This document shows positions 63,129 to 64,000 of a stretch of 64,000 nucleotides of DNA, in pieces. Position 1 is the stretch's first letter. Each line of letters opens with the position of its first letter. A program made the position numbers and the translations under genes. The DNA is from ANME-2 cluster archaeon (GTDB lineage Archaea; Halobacteriota; Methanosarcinia; Methanosarcinales; Methanocomedenaceae), in assembly GCA_019429385.1 (NCBI GenBank), contig JAHYIS010000002.1:82161-146160 (forward strand), in the 5' to 3' direction. The notes beneath the pieces are model-generated. The model saw only the letters and a program-made list of their open reading frames with translations, ran no database searches and had not been told where the DNA came from.

Positions 63129-63453
63129 TCAGATCGCCATGGCCTCCAATGTCGCGGTTGGAGCAACAGGTAGTGCATCCCTGATCCCGTAGAGGCTCTG
63201 CCTGGCATCTTTGAAATAGAATCTTTCTTCCAGGAAACCTTCATCCTTGAGCCTGGACAGTGCATATCGTACTGTCCTGGGTGGAAGGTAACTTTCCCGG
63301 ACAATTTCTTTTTGGGTCAGAAGGCCGCTGTATTCCAGCACCTTAAAGACCAGTTTGGCAGAAGGTGGGAGTTCTTCAATCTGTTTTGAAGAAAATTGTT
63401 CATATGGCTGTGCATTTAACTCTGGGTTATTGACGACAAAAACGATCCCTCAT
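63129..63453 (-). CDS. Winged-helix regulator, frameshifted near its start
   Basis: About 107 residues when repaired. The frame from 63341 down gives a winged-helix core: GLLTQKEIVRESYLPPRTVRYALSRLKDEGF. The same frame extends upstream (IEELPPSAKLVFKVLEYS) but has no start codon. An ATG at 63453, eight bases after GGTGA, leads into it only if one base is removed from a run of five T (63438-63442), giving MRDRFVVNNPELNAQPYEQF. So a one-base insertion, real or an error, separates start and body. TTATATCA at 63488-63495 is its TATA box. Confidence 0.75.
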
Positions 63454-63472
63454 TTTTATTTTCACCTAGTGA

Positions 63473-63487
63473 GTTAACGGTGTTAAC
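63473..63487. promoter_or_regulatory. Candidate operator: two GTTAAC palindromes
   Basis: GTTAAC at 63473-63478 and 63482-63487, three bases apart, lie between the TATA box and the expected transcript start of the winged-helix gene. A repressor here would block initiation, so autoregulation is likely. Confidence 0.45.
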
Positions 63488-63701
63488 TGATATAAGGGTT
63501 GTGTTATAGTTGAGGTTTTTTGAATGTTGGGTGTGTTGATGGTATGAATCTCAGGTTCATGCTGTGATGCACTGGGATATCGATTTTTACATACCGAATA
63601 ACCGAAACAGTTATATTTGTTTGCATTGTTAAATATTGTAGCCAGTGGGTTTACCCACACAGTAACATTATAAATGAAATAAAGGATTCAATAGGAAGAC
63701 T

Positions 63702-63824
63702 ATGATGATACAAGTGCCGGACAATAGGGACAATCGCCATGCTGGGGGTTACTACAGGCCCTGTGACTTAAGTCCGGGGTATAGTGACTGCGGGATGGGT
63801 GAACTGCGCATCTTTTTGGTTTAA
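63702..63824 (+). CDS. Possible 40-residue small ORF
   Basis: ATG-ATG at 63702 follows AGGAAG and ends in TAA at 63822-63824. The peptide (MMIQVPDNRDNRHAGGYYRP and then CDLSPGYSDCGMGEL) has two cysteines and no known relative. A TATA-like CATTATAAATG lies about 30 bases upstream. It might be a small protein or simply part of a non-coding transcript; the rest of 63454-63902 shows no gene. Confidence 0.25.
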   Translation: MMIQVPDNRDNRHAGGYYRPCDLSPGYSDCGMGELRIFLV

Positions 63825-63902
63825 AATCATAGACATAGCTAAATAGAAAACTCTATAAACGAGTTAACAATTCAAATTATAAATTTCTGTGAGATGATTC
63901 AA

Positions 63903-64000
63903 ATGAAGAAATTGTTGATAATTTGTATTCTGATTGTTAGTATGATTTTTCTTTCTGGTTGTATAAATGAAAAACCAGAAAGTGTATTGGAGAAGGAAGT
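63903..64000 (+). CDS. Lipoprotein, 5' end only
   Basis: The frame starts at ATG 63903 and runs off the window. The 32 visible residues are a lipoprotein signal peptide: KKLLIICILIVSMIFLSGC, with lipobox LSGC at residues 17-20, followed by INEKPESVLEKE. The mature protein, lying outside the membrane, is not in the window. TATA-like ACTCTATAAACG lies about 45 bases upstream. Confidence 0.6.
   Translation, partial: MKKLLIICILIVSMIFLSGCINEKPESVLEKE

Overview
The window is archaeal, from the Methanosarcinales side of the Euryarchaeota (Halobacteriota). It carries a complete methyl-coenzyme M reductase operon (mcrBDCGA, about 2.97-7.94 kb), the Mcr-arginine methylase Mmp10 divergent from it, formyltransferase Ftr, pantoate kinase plus archaeal CoaBC, ribosomal protein S8e, tRNA 2'-O-methylase aTrm56, a beta-CASP RNase, TATA-box promoters and GGAGG/GGTGA ribosome sites. 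An mcrC inside the operon argues against ANME-1. The McrA sequence and a CcmC-type cytochrome c assembly protein would fit a methanogen or an ANME-2-like methanotroph; I cannot decide between them from sequence alone.

Layout. 0-8 kb: tRNA-Arg(CCU), S8e, an AhpD-like protein, then Mmp10 and the mcr operon, closed by a hairpin terminator. 8-13.3 kb: UbiX-like prenyltransferase, a transglutaminase-like lipoprotein, a membrane protein, an MBL hydrolase, tRNA-Asp(GUC), an HTH-10 regulator and a ZIP metal transporter. 13.3-23.9 kb: an apparently non-coding stretch with 23-bp-period repeats, MazG-like, DUF445, coenzyme A genes, Ftr, threonine synthase and indolepyruvate:ferredoxin oxidoreductase iorAB. 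24-29.2 kb: a tiny Cys-rich ORF overlapping thioredoxin, an MBL protein, RmuC, and a binding-protein lipoprotein overlapping a histidine kinase. 29.3-39.1 kb: isocitrate dehydrogenase facing a Re-citrate-synthase-like enzyme, membrane proteins, CcmC, aTrm56, RNase, a decayed 1.1-kb region, a MoeB/ThiF-TusA pair and a PAS fragment.

39.2-55.2 kb is dominated by a polyglucose locus: on the minus strand a GH57-like pseudoenzyme, GH57 amylase, V4R sensor, GH15-type glucoamylase and debranching enzyme; on the plus strand a GT3-like glycogen synthase, two GT4/GT5-type transferases and a GalT-like uridylyltransferase. Together they can build and mobilise an internal glucan. Downstream of the degradative genes are two ABC-2 permeases, one fused to a PrsW-like membrane protease. 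55.2-64 kb: a 61-bp tandem repeat, a lone ABC ATPase whose expected partner seems cut off by a MntA/HepT module, chorismate synthase, regulators, acylphosphatase, DUF373, MTA phosphorylase-like and RNase H-fold proteins, a frameshifted winged-helix regulator and the start of a lipoprotein.

Several genes show start or frame problems (RDD protein, winged helix at 63.4 kb, RNase at 35.88 kb, protein at 62.9 kb), and one site matches part of a Tn5/Nextera end. Some of these may be errors in a metagenomic assembly rather than biology.
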